A stretch of DNA of 64,000 nucleotides from Prevotellaceae bacterium KH2P17 (GCA_900199655.1 FZRE01000005.1:115051-179050); one strand, 5' to 3'; shown: positions 32,259-41,603, counted from the stretch's first letter. Notes: generated by a model not told the origin, from the letters alone. Made by a program: numbers and translations.

Positions 32259-34415
32259 TTATTCCAATAGCAGGGCACAAACCTCGCCCTTCTTGATGGT
32301 GTGGCCCGGTTCCAGGCTCTGTTTCACCACCTTGCCGCGGCCTTGCAGCCTCACCCTTACGCCCCGGCTCTCGATGAGATACACCGCATCGCGGGCTCCC
32401 ATGCCCGTTACGTTGGGTATCTGTCGGCGGCCGTAGACTTTTTCCCGCATCAGGCTGATGGCCTTCTCCTTGCGTTCGGCGCGCCCCCAGATGGGATTTC
32501 CGTCGGTATAAGAGCCGCTCCAGCCCGTGTTGGTATTGATGCCGAGGTGCGTAAGCACGTAGTCGGCAGCCAGGATGTTGCCGTCCTTCACGTCGGGAAC
32601 GAGCACCGAAGAGGAGTCGCGGGCATCACTCACGGCCAGCTTGATGTTCTGTGCCATGATGCCTTCTGCGATATTGTGGAACACCACGCCGCTCATGCCG
32701 CCGCCGGAAGCGGGCAGTCCCGACTTCTGAATGCACACTATGCAGCTGTACTTCGGGTTATCGGCCGGGAAGTAACCGGCAAAACTCAGCAGGTAATGCG
32801 TGCCGCCGGCCTTGTAACCGCCTGCTCCCTGCGATATCTGTGCCGTTCCCGTCTTGCCTGCTACCTTGAAGGAGGGCGACCCGGCCTTCTTTCCAAGGCC
32901 CTGGCTCACCACATGGTAGAGCATGGTCTGCATGAGCTTGACGGTCTTCTGGCTGCAAATCTGCTCATGCCCGGGCACAACCTCGGGCGGATATTCCATC
33001 ATCACCTTGCCGTCTTTGAGCACTTGCTTCACGAAACGGGGGCGCATCATGCGGCCGTTGTTGGCTATGGCGTTGTAGAAAGTGAGCGTTGAGATGGGCG
33101 GAACCTGCGTTTCGTAGCCGATGCTCATCCACGGCAGCGCCGTGTTACTCCAGTTGAGCCATTGTCCGTTCTTGGCTTTCTTGGGTATGCGTATCTTGGC
33201 CGGGGTGGAACCAACGAGCGGAATGCGTAGGTTGGAGGCAATACCGGTGCGGTAAACGCCGCGCACGAACTTCTCCGGATTGTTGTGGTAGTGGTCGTCG
33301 ATGATGCGACTAACGCCCACGTTGGAGCTCACCTCCAGCGTCCGGGGCAGTCTCATGGTGCCGTAACCGCCACGACGCCAGTTCCAGTCCTTCATCTGGC
33401 GGCCGTACATGGGCCACACGCCCGAGCCTGTCTCCACCACATACGAGGTATCTACCACGCCGTCTTCGAGCGCAACCATGATAGACACGGGCTTGAAAAC
33501 GGAGCCCGGCTCCAGCAGGTCGCTCACGGCGTGGTTCTTCACCTCGCGGTATTCGCCGTCGATACACTTCTCCATGTTCACTATGGCCTTGATATCGCCG
33601 GTCTTGACCTCCATGACGATGGCCACGCCCACGTTGCCGTTGATGAGCTTCAGCTCGTCGATGACGGAGCGCTCGGCCAGGTCCTGCATGTCAACGTCTA
33701 TGGTTGTAACGATGTCGGCACCGTCAATGGGCGGCGTGTCCATGATGTCGAGGAACTTGTTGAGCACCTTGCGGCGATGGATGATGCCGTTGGTGCCGCG
33801 GAGGATGGAGTCGTACGAGAGCTCCAGACCGAAGCGGGCAGAGTCCTTGGAACCGAACATGGTGCCCACGGTACGGCTGGCCAGCGAACCGTAGGGGCGC
33901 TGGCGGGCGTCGTTCTCCTCAATGTGGAAGCCGCCCTTGTAGGGCCGCAGGTTGAATACCGGCAGTGCCTTGACCTCCGTATAGGTATTGTAGTCTACGC
34001 GGCGGGGCCACACCGGCCAGTGCCGGCTGCGCTTGTTGTAGCCCTCCATGAGGTGACGTTTGAAGTCGCCGGCCGACTTTTCGGGGAAAATCTGGCTCAG
34101 GCAGAGGCACACGGAGTCGACCTTGGCCTTCCAGAGTGAGTCGCTTACGTCTCTCAGCGTACTGAAGTCCATGAACATCTTGAACTCGGGCAGCGAGCTG
34201 GCCATGAGCTGTCCGTCGCAGCTCAGGATGTTGCCGCGCGTAGGTTTCACGCTTACGCTGTCCTTCTTCACGCGGTCGGCCACCTTCATCCAGTAGTCGC
34301 GCTTGGCTGTCATGGTGTATAGCGTCTTGGCCATCACGGTTACTGCCAGCAGCGTCATGATGATTGCGATGAAGCTGTAGCGTGGCATTACCTTCTTATA
34401 GTCAAACTTACTCAT
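32259..34415 (-). CDS. ftsI: Septal transpeptidase FtsI (class B penicillin-binding protein) with C-terminal PASTA domain
   Basis: 718 residues. Cross-links septal peptidoglycan. One N-terminal transmembrane segment (about 15-35), a PBP dimerisation domain (about 55-230), then the transpeptidase with SVFK at 305-308 (nucleophile Ser305), SSN at 363-365 and KTG at 521-523. A single PASTA domain sits at about 664-716 ([20 protein letters not shown]), an arrangement more like Spo-type or Gram-positive PBPs but common in Bacteroidetes. Its ATG overlaps the ftsL stop by 4 nt. Confidence 0.96.
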   Translation of the reverse strand: MSKFDYKKVMPRYSFIAIIMTLLAVTVMAKTLYTMTAKRDYWMKVADRVKKDSVSVKPTRGNILSCDGQLMASSLPEFKMFMDFSTLRDVSDSLWKAKVDSVCLCLSQIFPEKSAGDFKRHLMEGYNKRSRHWPVWPRRVDYNTYTEVKALPVFNLRPYKGGFHIEENDARQRPYGSLASRTVGTMFGSKDSARFGLELSYDSILRGTNGIIHRRKVLNKFLDIMDTPPIDGADIVTTIDVDMQDLAERSVIDELKLINGNVGVAIVMEVKTGDIKAIVNMEKCIDGEYREVKNHAVSDLLEPGSVFKPVSIMVALEDGVVDTSYVVETGSGVWPMYGRQMKDWNWRRGGYGTMRLPRTLEVSSNVGVSRIIDDHYHNNPEKFVRGVYRTGIASNLRIPLVGSTPAKIRIPKKAKNGQWLNWSNTALPWMSIGYETQVPPISTLTFYNAIANNGRMMRPRFVKQVLKDGKVMMEYPPEVVPGHEQICSQKTVKLMQTMLYHVVSQGLGKKAGSPSFKVAGKTGTAQISQGAGGYKAGGTHYLLSFAGYFPADNPKYSCIVCIQKSGLPASGGGMSGVVFHNIAEGIMAQNIKLAVSDARDSSSVLVPDVKDGNILAADYVLTHLGINTNTGWSGSYTDGNPIWGRAERKEKAISLMREKVYGRRQIPNVTGMGARDAVYLIESRGVRVRLQGRGKVVKQSLEPGHTIKKGEVCALLLE

Positions 34416-34915
34416 TTTGTTTCGGGTACATTAATGATGTAAGGGGGCTGGTCTGCAATGTGCAGTACGCTGTCCTTGTTGTTCTGCAGCATGTCGAGCA
34501 CGTTGCTCTCGCGGCTCTTCTCCGTCAGCTGACTGCTCGTTGAGAGGGCTTTATACTTGGCATCCTGCAGCTCCTTCTGCAGTTTGTCAATCTCGATGAG
34601 GTCCTGCTGGCAGCTGTAACGGTTGGAGATGTAGATGATGAGGAAGAAGGCGATGAGCAGCACCAGCCAAATCTGGTGGCGGATGGTGCTCGTCGTGAGG
34701 ATGTCGCCACCCAAGATCTTGCGCAGAGTGAAGTTAGACGACTGCGGCGCCTCGCCCTCCGTGGCCTGTTCTTGTATGATTTCCTGCAGCGTGGGGCCCT
34801 CATCCACGGCTGGCTGCTCCTCCCGGGGAGCCTCCTGCGGCTGTTCCGTCTGCTGTGGTTCCTGCTTGCCGGTTACCACGAGCTTAGGAGTTGTATCTTG
34901 TTCTTTCCCGTTCAT
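34412..34915 (-). CDS. ftsL: FtsL-like divisome protein
   Basis: 167 residues. A long cytoplasmic N-terminal tail (about 85 residues) rich in Gln, Glu and Pro precedes one transmembrane segment (about 84-100, IWLVLLIAFFLIIYISN) and a periplasmic leucine-zipper-like coiled coil (about 105-145, LIEIDKLQKELQDAKYK). This topology and the position between rsmH and ftsI identify it, since FtsL sequences hardly align across phyla. It overlaps both neighbours by 4 nt. Confidence 0.88.
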   Translation of the reverse strand: MNGKEQDTTPKLVVTGKQEPQQTEQPQEAPREEQPAVDEGPTLQEIIQEQATEGEAPQSSNFTLRKILGGDILTTSTIRHQIWLVLLIAFFLIIYISNRYSCQQDLIEIDKLQKELQDAKYKALSTSSQLTEKSRESNVLDMLQNNKDSVLHIADQPPYIINVPETK

Positions 34916-35913
34916 TTCTTTTCTGCTATTCTAAGTTTGGCGCTCCTGCTGCGCGGGTTGCGCTCCACCTCATCCGTTCCGGCCACTATCACCTTGCTGT
35001 TCACGAGGCTGAAGGGCGTCTCCACGCGGCCAAAGAAGTCCTGGCTTATTTTGCCCTCGGCGTTGCCGGCCCGCATGAAGTTCTTCACGATGCGGTCTTC
35101 GAGCGAGTGGTAGGTGATAACCGACAGCCTTCCGCCCGGCGCCAACAGCTCCGTGGCCGCGCCAAGCATTTCCTTCAGAGCGCTCAGCTCGTGGTTAACC
35201 TCTATGCGCAGGGCCTGGAACAGCTTGGCCATGTCTTTCTTCTCGCGTTCGCGCCTGAACAGAGGCTCCACTGCGTGCATGAAGTCCTGCGTGGTTGCTA
35301 TGGCCTGTTGCTGGCGTGCCTTGACGAGAGCAGCGGCTATGCGGCGCGAGTTTTTCAGCTCGCCGTACAGGTAGAAGACGTCTGCCAGCGCCTCTTCGTC
35401 GTATGTGTTCACAATGTCGGCCGCCGTCATGCCCGCCCCTTTGTTCATCCGCATGTCGAGCGGGGCGTCGAAACGGAACGAGAAGCCGCGCGTCTCGTCG
35501 TCGAAGTGGTGGCTCGACACGCCCAAATCGGCCAGCAGTCCGTCTATCTGTTCCACTCCGTAGTACCGCGTCCAGTTCTTGAGGTACCTGAAGTTGGAGC
35601 GGATGAAGGTGAACTGGGGTGATGGAATTCGGGTGTTAGGTGATGGGTGATGGGTGTTGGTGGTTGGCTTTTCATCCTTCATGCCATTATCACCCATCAC
35701 CCAACACCCATCACCCAGCAACGCTTCCGCGTCCGCATCTTGGTCGAAGCTGAAGAGGCGGGCGTTGCCGCTGAGGCGGCTGAATATCTCGCGCGAGTGG
35801 CCGCCACCACCGAAGGTAACGTCAACATAAACGCCGCCGGGGCGGATGTTGAGCCCGTCTACGCTCTCCCTAAGGAGTACCGGAACGTGGTATGTTTCTG
35901 CTGTCTTGGCCAT
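34912..35913 (-). CDS. rsmH: 16S rRNA (cytosine1402-N4)-methyltransferase, with an in-frame repeat insertion
   Basis: 333 residues. Methylates C1402 of 16S rRNA using S-adenosylmethionine. Normal motifs: HVPVLLRESVDGL, YVDVTFGGGGHSREIF (SAM site), DGLLADLGVSSHHFD, RGFSFRFDAPLDMRM, and ITYHSLEDRIVKNFM. Between FDQDADAE (residue 63) and FTFIRSNFRYL (residue 101) sit about 37 extra residues rich in His, Pro, Thr and Asn, encoded by an inverted repeat of GGTGATGGGTG type at about 35614-35724. Homologues have only a few residues here. The frame is intact and the site is a surface loop between SAM-fold strands, so activity may be kept. Confidence 0.95.
   Translation of the reverse strand: MAKTAETYHVPVLLRESVDGLNIRPGGVYVDVTFGGGGHSREIFSRLSGNARLFSFDQDADAEALLGDGCWVMGDNGMKDEKPTTNTHHPSPNTRIPSPQFTFIRSNFRYLKNWTRYYGVEQIDGLLADLGVSSHHFDDETRGFSFRFDAPLDMRMNKGAGMTAADIVNTYDEEALADVFYLYGELKNSRRIAAALVKARQQQAIATTQDFMHAVEPLFRREREKKDMAKLFQALRIEVNHELSALKEMLGAATELLAPGGRLSVITYHSLEDRIVKNFMRAGNAEGKISQDFFGRVETPFSLVNSKVIVAGTDEVERNPRSRSAKLRIAEKK
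35614..35724. repeat. Inverted minisatellite inserted in the rsmH coding region
   Basis: Left arm GGGTGTTAGGTGATGGG (35631 on) and right arm ending CCCATCACCCAACACCC (to 35710) are near-perfect reverse complements made of a GGTGATG/GGTGTTG word. Length keeps the reading frame. Confidence 0.8.
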
Positions 35914-35927
35914 GATGTGGTGGTTCG

Positions 35928-36407
35928 TTAGAGGTTGTCGCAGCTGTTTTCGGGCTGCCTGTCGGCCTGCTGCATGGCGCCTTCTATGGCTTTGCTAAAC
36001 GCCTCGGGCGCCAGGAACGGGTCTTCTGTGTTCTCGTTGCTCCAAATCTCGATGGTATCACCCATGCCGATGAACTTTACGCTCTGCCCGATGCCGGCCA
36101 TCTTGAGGTAGCGTTTGGGTATGAGGAACCTGCCGTTGCCGTCGAGGGCAATGAGTTCTGCGTCGGATACGAACTGGCGGAATATCTGCTGTTCGGCTGC
36201 GTTCCATCGCGACAGGCGGCTGCGCAGGGTGTCCATCTGCTCGTTCCATACCGATTCGGGGTACAGAACCAGACAAGGCTGGAACACGTCCTTGCGCATC
36301 ACGAGGCTCACCTCGCCCTGCGCGCCGAGCACCTTGCGGAAAGCAGCGGGCAGGAAAGCCCTTCCCTTGGTGTCTGTTTTGGCCTCTATGTTCCCTAAAA
36401 AACGCAT
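35928..36407 (-). CDS. mraZ: Transcriptional regulator and division cluster protein MraZ
   Basis: 159 residues, two tandem AbrB-like SpoVT domains. The first starts FLGNIEAKTDTKGRAFLPAAFRK and the second has SDAELIALDGNGRFLIPKRY. MraZ binds repeats in its own promoter and tunes the dcw cluster. The start is the MRFLGN methionine; an open frame extends upstream to 36536, across the promoter, and is rejected. First gene of the cluster, 14 nt before rsmH. Confidence 0.95.
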   Translation of the reverse strand: MRFLGNIEAKTDTKGRAFLPAAFRKVLGAQGEVSLVMRKDVFQPCLVLYPESVWNEQMDTLRSRLSRWNAAEQQIFRQFVSDAELIALDGNGRFLIPKRYLKMAGIGQSVKFIGMGDTIEIWSNENTEDPFLAPEAFSKAIEGAMQQADRQPENSCDNL

Positions 36408-36439
36408 ACGTACATATTTAATAACAAGATTTACGGCGT

Positions 36440-36447
36440 CAAAGATA
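36440..36447 (-). promoter_or_regulatory. -7 promoter box of mraZ and the dcw cluster
   Basis: TATCTTTG on the minus strand, giving a leader of about 29 nt. The region upstream has GTGG words (36460-36475, minus strand GGTGGAATGTGGGGAA) that could be MraZ sites, since MraZ boxes elsewhere are GTGG-type direct repeats; this is an inference. Confidence 0.55.
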
Positions 36448-37162
36448 CATAAAATTCCCCACATTCCACCACTTTTCTCCACAATTTTTATTCCTTCAGT
36501 CGTTTTTCTCGCTACAGACAGTTGGCAAGGGGGCATGGGGCAGCGTGGGCGGAGTTGGGAAGAAACTCAATAAATTTCAAAATATTATTTCTTTGAAACA
36601 GCTGTTCAAAGCAGTTGTTTGGCTGCTTTCGGGGTGCAGAGAATGGCTTTTCCCACCTCCGTTGATGGCAAATCGCGGCCCGAAAGCATGCTTTTGGCAC
36701 CGCCGGTTATCTCGTTCGAGGCGGTAAAAGCTATGCTCCGGGGCGCTTGAAGGTATGCTTCGGGCTGCTTGAACCATAGCTTCAGCGTTGCCGTTGCTGC
36801 CAGATAAGGGCCAAAAAGTTGGTTTTCGGGAGAAACGGAGCATGGAAATCACGATGAAATGGGCTGTTTTTGCAGATTTCGGAAAAACGTTGCTGTTTGC
36901 CCACTTATTTGGGTTTCCCTTGCCGGTTAGCCGTAAAAACGCGCTGAATTTTAACCAATGTAAAGTTTGTTAGCGGTTATTTTTCCTCCTGCAGCAGTCT
37001 TCTCATCTTCCCGATAACCGATATTCGGCTTCCCGTTGCAGCGTTCAGCCACCCTTCCTCCCTGTTGTTGACAAATTGCGGAGTAATAACCGGGGATGCT
37101 ACAAAATTATGAAAAAGCAAACATTTTTATGTCAGAATGTAGCATATTCAAAAAAGTTATGC
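36448..37162. other. 700-bp divergent intergenic region between mraZ and glsA
   Basis: AT-rich in the first 150 bp. It holds the 22-nt array described at 36714-36801. Otherwise I see no ORF with a family signature, no tRNA and no other palindrome. Its length is unusual for this compact stretch of genome. Confidence 0.5.
36714..36801. repeat. 22-nt-period stem array, locus D (2 good units plus 2 worn)
   Basis: Clear units start at 36736 and 36758; degenerate ones at 36714 (GTTCGAG to GCTATG) and 36780. TTCGGG opposite CTTGAA in unit 2 pairs only in plus-strand RNA, although no annotated plus-strand gene ends here. Confidence 0.75.
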
Positions 37163-37170
37163 TATTTTTG
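37163..37170 (+). promoter_or_regulatory. -7 promoter box of glsA
   Basis: TATTTTTG, 24 nt before the ATG at 37195. It lies within the longer frame from 37096 and so supports the internal start. Confidence 0.5.
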
Positions 37171-37194
37171 CACATTGTTAGTATTTTCAGAAGA

Positions 37195-38022
37195 ATGGGT
37201 GAAGCGATAGAGAAAACGATTGACATTGACCAAATCTTGAAAAGTAAAATGGGCGACAAGCGCAAGTACGTCCCCCGCTTTGCCGTGAATTGGCTCAAAC
37301 ACATCGTCCATGAGGACGAAGTAAACCGTTTTCTGTGGGAGAGCCGGCACCTTACCGGCACCGAATGGCTCACCGAGTGCGTGCGCTATCTGGACATGAC
37401 GCTCGACATCCACGGCCGTGAAAACCTGCCGCCCAAGGACAACGGCAAGCTCTATACCTTCGTTTCCAATCACCCCCTGGGCGGTGAAGACGGCGTGGCG
37501 CTGGGCTCCATCATCGGCCGTCATTACGACGGCAAGTTCCGCTACTTGGTAAACGACCTGCTGCTCAACCTCCCCGGGCTCAAGCCCGTTAGCATAGGCA
37601 TCAACAAAACGGGCAAACAGGGCCGCGATTTCCCGCGCATGGTGGAGACCGGATTTCAGAGTGAAAACCACATGCTCATGTTTCCCGCGGGGCTGAACTC
37701 GCGTCTCATCAACGGCCGGATACACGACCTGCCCTGGAAAAAGACCTTTATCTCCAAGAGCGTAGAGTACCATCGCGACGTTGTTCCCATCTTTTTCAGC
37801 GGCCGCAACTCCATGCGCTTCTACCGTATAGCCAACTGGCAGCAGCGCCTCGGCCTCAAGGTGAACATCGCCATGCTGTTTCTGGTCGACGAGATGTACC
37901 GCAACGTGCACAAGACTTTTACCGTCAAGATAGGCAAACCCATACCCTGGCAGACCTTCGACAAGTCGAAAACACCGATGGAATGGGCGCAATTTGTAGA
38001 GAACAAGGTTTACGAACTATAG
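37195..38022 (+). CDS. glsA: 1-acyltransferase, GlsA/OlsA-like (glycine lipid O-acyltransferase)
   Basis: 275 residues of the lysophospholipid acyltransferase superfamily. The catalytic histidine is in VSNHPLGGEDG near residue 90, with the substrate loop FPAGLNSR near 167 and VPIFFSGRNS near 200. In Bacteroides the OlsA-like enzyme GlsA adds the ester-linked second acyl chain to N-acyl glycine to give the glycine lipid. The adjacent OlsB-like gene completes the pathway. Peripheral membrane enzyme, probably. The symbol follows the pair; a general PlsC role cannot be excluded. Confidence 0.85.
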   Translation: MGEAIEKTIDIDQILKSKMGDKRKYVPRFAVNWLKHIVHEDEVNRFLWESRHLTGTEWLTECVRYLDMTLDIHGRENLPPKDNGKLYTFVSNHPLGGEDGVALGSIIGRHYDGKFRYLVNDLLLNLPGLKPVSIGINKTGKQGRDFPRMVETGFQSENHMLMFPAGLNSRLINGRIHDLPWKKTFISKSVEYHRDVVPIFFSGRNSMRFYRIANWQQRLGLKVNIAMLFLVDEMYRNVHKTFTVKIGKPIPWQTFDKSKTPMEWAQFVENKVYEL

Positions 38023-38092
38023 CAGGGAGACAGCTCCGGCAGCGTTGCCGGCAACGGTCTGGACTGCAGGGCAGACATAACGACAAACAAGA

Positions 38093-39085
38093 ATGGAACA
38101 AGACATTATCCAACCGGTTAGCAGGGAACTGCTGAAAGCCGAGCTTACGCCCGACCGACAGCTTCGTATGACCAACAAGAGTCATAACGAAATCTACATC
38201 ATTACGGCCCACGAGGCGCCTAATGTGATGAAGGAAATCGGACGACTGCGTGAAATCGCCTTCCGTACTGCAGGCGGCGGAACGGGGCTGTCGATGGATA
38301 TCGACGAGTTCGATACCTGTGCCAACTGCTACAAACAGCTCATTGTGTGGAACCCGGAGGCAGATGAAATCATCGGAGGTTACCGCTACATGCTCGGCAA
38401 AGACTGGCAGCTGGACTCCCAGGGGCAACCACTGCTGGCCACGAGCCACATGTTCCATTTCTCTGATAAGTTCATGCGCCACTATGCCCCCTATACAGTA
38501 GAGCTCGGAAGGTCGTTCGTTTCGCTCGAATATCAGAACGTCCGGATGAACAGCAAGAGCATCTTTGCCCTCGACAACCTATGGGACGGCCTCGGCGCCC
38601 TTACCGTGGTGAACCCCGGACTCAAGTATTTCTACGGCAAAATGACCATGTACCCTTCTTATATACGTCGTGGGCGGGACATGATACTGTACTTTCTCAA
38701 GAAGCATTTCGACGACAAGGAGAACCTTATTATTCCGATTAAACCGCTCAAAATCGAAACTCCGGAGGCCGAACTGGCCAAACTTTTCGACCAGAAAGAC
38801 TTCAAGGCCGACTACCGGATACTAAACCGCGAAATCCGAAAGCTGGGCTACAACATCCCTCCTTTAGTGAACGCGTACATGAACCTGAGCCCAACAATGA
38901 AGCTCTTCGGTACGGCCATCAACTACGGATTTGGCGAAGTGGAGGAAACGGGCATCCTGATAGCCGTCGACGAGATACTCGAGGAGAAGCGCGTACGCCA
39001 CATCAACAGCTTCATCAAGGAGCATCCGGAGGCGCTGAAGATAACCAGCGGAGCCAACAACGTAATTTACAAGGAAAACAAATAG
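38093..39085 (+). CDS. glsB: N-acyltransferase, GlsB/OlsB-like (glycine N-acyltransferase)
   Basis: 330 residues, GNAT-fold family of OlsB and the so-called hemolysin-like acyltransferases. Visible: MKEIGRLREIAFRTAGGGTG near 45-60, DEIIGGYRYMLGKD near 95, and ELGRSFVSLEYQ near 140. It transfers a 3-hydroxyacyl chain from acyl carrier protein to the amino group of glycine in Bacteroides (ornithine in other bacteria), the first step of the lipid. 70 nt after glsA and followed by a terminator, so the two form an operon. Confidence 0.88.
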   Translation: MEQDIIQPVSRELLKAELTPDRQLRMTNKSHNEIYIITAHEAPNVMKEIGRLREIAFRTAGGGTGLSMDIDEFDTCANCYKQLIVWNPEADEIIGGYRYMLGKDWQLDSQGQPLLATSHMFHFSDKFMRHYAPYTVELGRSFVSLEYQNVRMNSKSIFALDNLWDGLGALTVVNPGLKYFYGKMTMYPSYIRRGRDMILYFLKKHFDDKENLIIPIKPLKIETPEAELAKLFDQKDFKADYRILNREIRKLGYNIPPLVNAYMNLSPTMKLFGTAINYGFGEVEETGILIAVDEILEEKRVRHINSFIKEHPEALKITSGANNVIYKENK

Positions 39086-39126
39086 GCACCGGCAGCACGC
39101 CTGCTCCTGCCCTTTACCTTCGCATG

Positions 39127-39152
39127 CAGCCGCCCCCGGGTGGCTGTTTTTT
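39127..39152 (+). terminator. Rho-independent terminator of glsAB
   Basis: CAGCCGCCC and GGGTGGCTG pair with one G-T around a tight loop, followed by six T at 39147-39152. Confidence 0.8.
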
Positions 39153-39206
39153 GTGCTGCGGCCCAAAGAAACCGCCGCTTTGGTAGGCCCGGAGCAAATA
39201 AATGGC

Positions 39207-39214
39207 TATCTTTG
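39207..39214 (+). promoter_or_regulatory. -7 promoter box of the GH92 gene
   Basis: TATCTTTG, 35 nt before the ATG at 39249. TTTG at 39179-39182 is a possible -33 element but with a long 24-nt spacer. Confidence 0.5.
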
Positions 39215-39248
39215 TAGCCGATTTATCAACACTTAAACAACCGTAAAC

Positions 39249-41603
39249 ATGAAACGACTATCAGCCTTTCTGCTTGCTGCAGCGGGATTGTTGGCCTTTG
39301 CCTCCTGCCGGTCAGCAAGCGAAACGACCCAAGAGAAACTTGCTTCCTACGTGGAACCGCGCATCGGTACTGCCCACTGCCGCTACTTCCACTTTACACC
39401 GGGCGCCTTGCCCTTCGGCATGGCCAAGCCTGCTCCGTCCACCAACGGCCACTACGGCAACAAAGACGGGTGGGAAGCAACGGGCTACGACTACCGCGAC
39501 AAGTCCATCGAAGGCTTCCCCTGCGTACATGAGTTCCAGGTGGGAGGCATCGTCCTCATGCCCACAGTTGGCAAGCTGTTCACCGTTCCGGGCGATACGG
39601 CCTTGACGGACGTAAGGAGCGGCTACCGTTCACGCTTCTCCCACGACGCCGAAACAGCCACTGCAGGCTACTATTCGGTACTGCTCAAGGACTACGGCAT
39701 TACGGCCGAGCTCACCGCTACGCCGCGTGTGGCCTTCCAGCGCTATACTTTCCCGGCCGCCAAGGACAGCCGCCTGCTCTTCGACATCGGCAACCGCCAG
39801 GGCGAAAGCGGTGCCGTGAAGGACGCGATGGTGGAGATACGCCCCGACGGAAGCATCGAGGGGTGGGTCATCACCATGCCCGAATACGTGAAGAAGTACC
39901 AGTCCGGCGCCGTTGTACCTATCTATTTCTCGGCGGTGGTCGACAAAAAACCCGCCTCGGTGGGTGCCTTCAACGGTGCCAAAGTCATGGAGGGAGCCCG
40001 CAAGGCCACCGGAGCGGGCGCCGGCGTGTACCTCACCTTCGCCACCAAAGACAAGGATCAGGTTACGGCCAAGGTAGGCATATCGTACACATCGGTAGCA
40101 AACGCGCGCCTCAACCGCGAGACCGAAGCCCGCAACCTGACCTTCGACGAGGCCCGCAAGCAGGCCGCCGAGGAGTGGGAAGAGAACCTCGGCCGCATCA
40201 GGGTGGAAACAGCAAACCGGCCTGACAAGGTGAAATTCTACACCGGACTGTACCACGCGCTGCTCGGCCGCGGGCTGGCAAGCGACGTCAGTGGGGCCTA
40301 TCCCAAGCACGACGGCACCGTAGGGCAGATTGAAACGGCAGGAGGAAAGCCCAAATTCAACCTCTACAACACCGATGCCATGTGGGGCGGACAGTGGAAT
40401 CTCACCCAGCTGTGGGCCCTGGCCTACCCCGAACACCTGGCCGATTTCATCAGTTCGCACCTCAGGATATACAAAGATTGCGGCTGGCTGGCCGACGGCG
40501 TGGCCAACAGTAGGTTCGTTTCGGGCGTGGGAACCAACCAACTGAGCAACATGATTGTGGCTGCCTACATGTGCGGAATACGCAACTTCGACGTCAACCT
40601 GGCCTATGAGGCCTGCCTGAAAAACGAGCTCAACGGCGAGAACCGTCCCTTCGGGGCGGGTAAAACCGATACCAAAGACTTCGTACAGTACGGCTACGTG
40701 CCCCATCTGGAGGCCGGTGCAGGGGCCGACGAGCAGTTTATGTTCTCGGCATCGCACACACTCGAGTATTCGTACAGCGCCTACGCAGTGGCCCAACTGG
40801 CCAAAGCACTGGGCAAGCAGGCCGACTACGACAAGCTGATGAACCTCTCCCGGGGCTGGGAAAGAATCTATGACGAGCAGCTGAACTTCGTTCGTCCAAG
40901 GCTCAAAAACGGCGATTTCATCGCTAATTTTGACCCTTTACAGGTGTGGCGGGGCTTCCAGGAGGGCAATGCCTGGCAGTACACGTTCTACGTTCCGCAC
41001 GATGCAAAGGCACTGGTGGCCAAGGTCGGCGCCGATGAGTTCAACAACCGGCTCGACAGCATCTTCACTCTTTCGCAGAAAAAGCTATTCAGCGGCGGCA
41101 CCGAAGTTGGCGCCTTTGCCGGTCTGCGCACGCTCTACAACCAGGGCAACCAGCCCTGTCTGCACATCTCGTGGTTGTTTAACGAGGCCGGAAAGCCATC
41201 GAAGACGCAGAAGTGGGTACGCTCCATTTGCGACGAATTTTACGGTACAGAGGGCATACACGGCTACGGCTACGGGCAGGATGAGGACCAGGGCCAGCTC
41301 GGGGCCTGGTATGTCATCTCCTCCATCGGCCTGTTCGACGTCAAGGGACTGGACGACTTGCAGCCCACACTGGGGCTGGGCAGTCCGCTGTTCGACAAGG
41401 TTACCATCCGCCTGAACAAGGATTACTACAGCGGAAGCCAGTTTGTTATCAGCGCCAAGGGCAACAGCAAGCAGAACGTCTACGTGCAGGAGTACCGCCT
41501 CAACGGCCAAACACTCACCGATACGCACCTGCCTTTCGCCACGTTTGCCAAGGGTGGCGAGCTCCAACTCACCCTGGGCAGCACGCCGAAGGACCGGTAT
41601 TGA
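39249..41603 (+). CDS. Glycoside hydrolase family 92 lipoprotein with Gln in place of the catalytic acid Glu
   Basis: 784 residues. Lipoprotein signal MKRLSAFLLAAAGLLAFASC with a lipobox cysteine at 20. GH92 enzymes are calcium-dependent inverting exo-alpha-mannosidases. The N-terminal sandwich (YVEPRIGTAHCRYFHFTPGA) and (alpha/alpha)6 domain with YNTDAMWGGQWNLTQLWAL and GYGQDEDQGQLGAWYV (base aspartates near 678-680) are intact. The usual acid motif N-E-P is NQPCLHISWLFN here, with Gln635 where Glu is expected. From memory, a GH92 that removes mannose from mannose-phosphate-mannose also has Gln there, since phosphate needs no acid. Not part of a SusCD locus. Confidence 0.93.
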   Translation: MKRLSAFLLAAAGLLAFASCRSASETTQEKLASYVEPRIGTAHCRYFHFTPGALPFGMAKPAPSTNGHYGNKDGWEATGYDYRDKSIEGFPCVHEFQVGGIVLMPTVGKLFTVPGDTALTDVRSGYRSRFSHDAETATAGYYSVLLKDYGITAELTATPRVAFQRYTFPAAKDSRLLFDIGNRQGESGAVKDAMVEIRPDGSIEGWVITMPEYVKKYQSGAVVPIYFSAVVDKKPASVGAFNGAKVMEGARKATGAGAGVYLTFATKDKDQVTAKVGISYTSVANARLNRETEARNLTFDEARKQAAEEWEENLGRIRVETANRPDKVKFYTGLYHALLGRGLASDVSGAYPKHDGTVGQIETAGGKPKFNLYNTDAMWGGQWNLTQLWALAYPEHLADFISSHLRIYKDCGWLADGVANSRFVSGVGTNQLSNMIVAAYMCGIRNFDVNLAYEACLKNELNGENRPFGAGKTDTKDFVQYGYVPHLEAGAGADEQFMFSASHTLEYSYSAYAVAQLAKALGKQADYDKLMNLSRGWERIYDEQLNFVRPRLKNGDFIANFDPLQVWRGFQEGNAWQYTFYVPHDAKALVAKVGADEFNNRLDSIFTLSQKKLFSGGTEVGAFAGLRTLYNQGNQPCLHISWLFNEAGKPSKTQKWVRSICDEFYGTEGIHGYGYGQDEDQGQLGAWYVISSIGLFDVKGLDDLQPTLGLGSPLFDKVTIRLNKDYYSGSQFVISAKGNSKQNVYVQEYRLNGQTLTDTHLPFATFAKGGELQLTLGSTPKDRY

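Noticed and set aside
36407..36536. Longer mraZ start
   Set aside because: The extension crosses the -7 box and an AT-rich promoter region, and MraZ proteins begin at the MRFLGN-type sequence.
36880..37090. Possible small RNA gene between mraZ and glsA
   Set aside because: Only weak inverted words and no promoter-terminator pair; kept as unannotated intergenic DNA.
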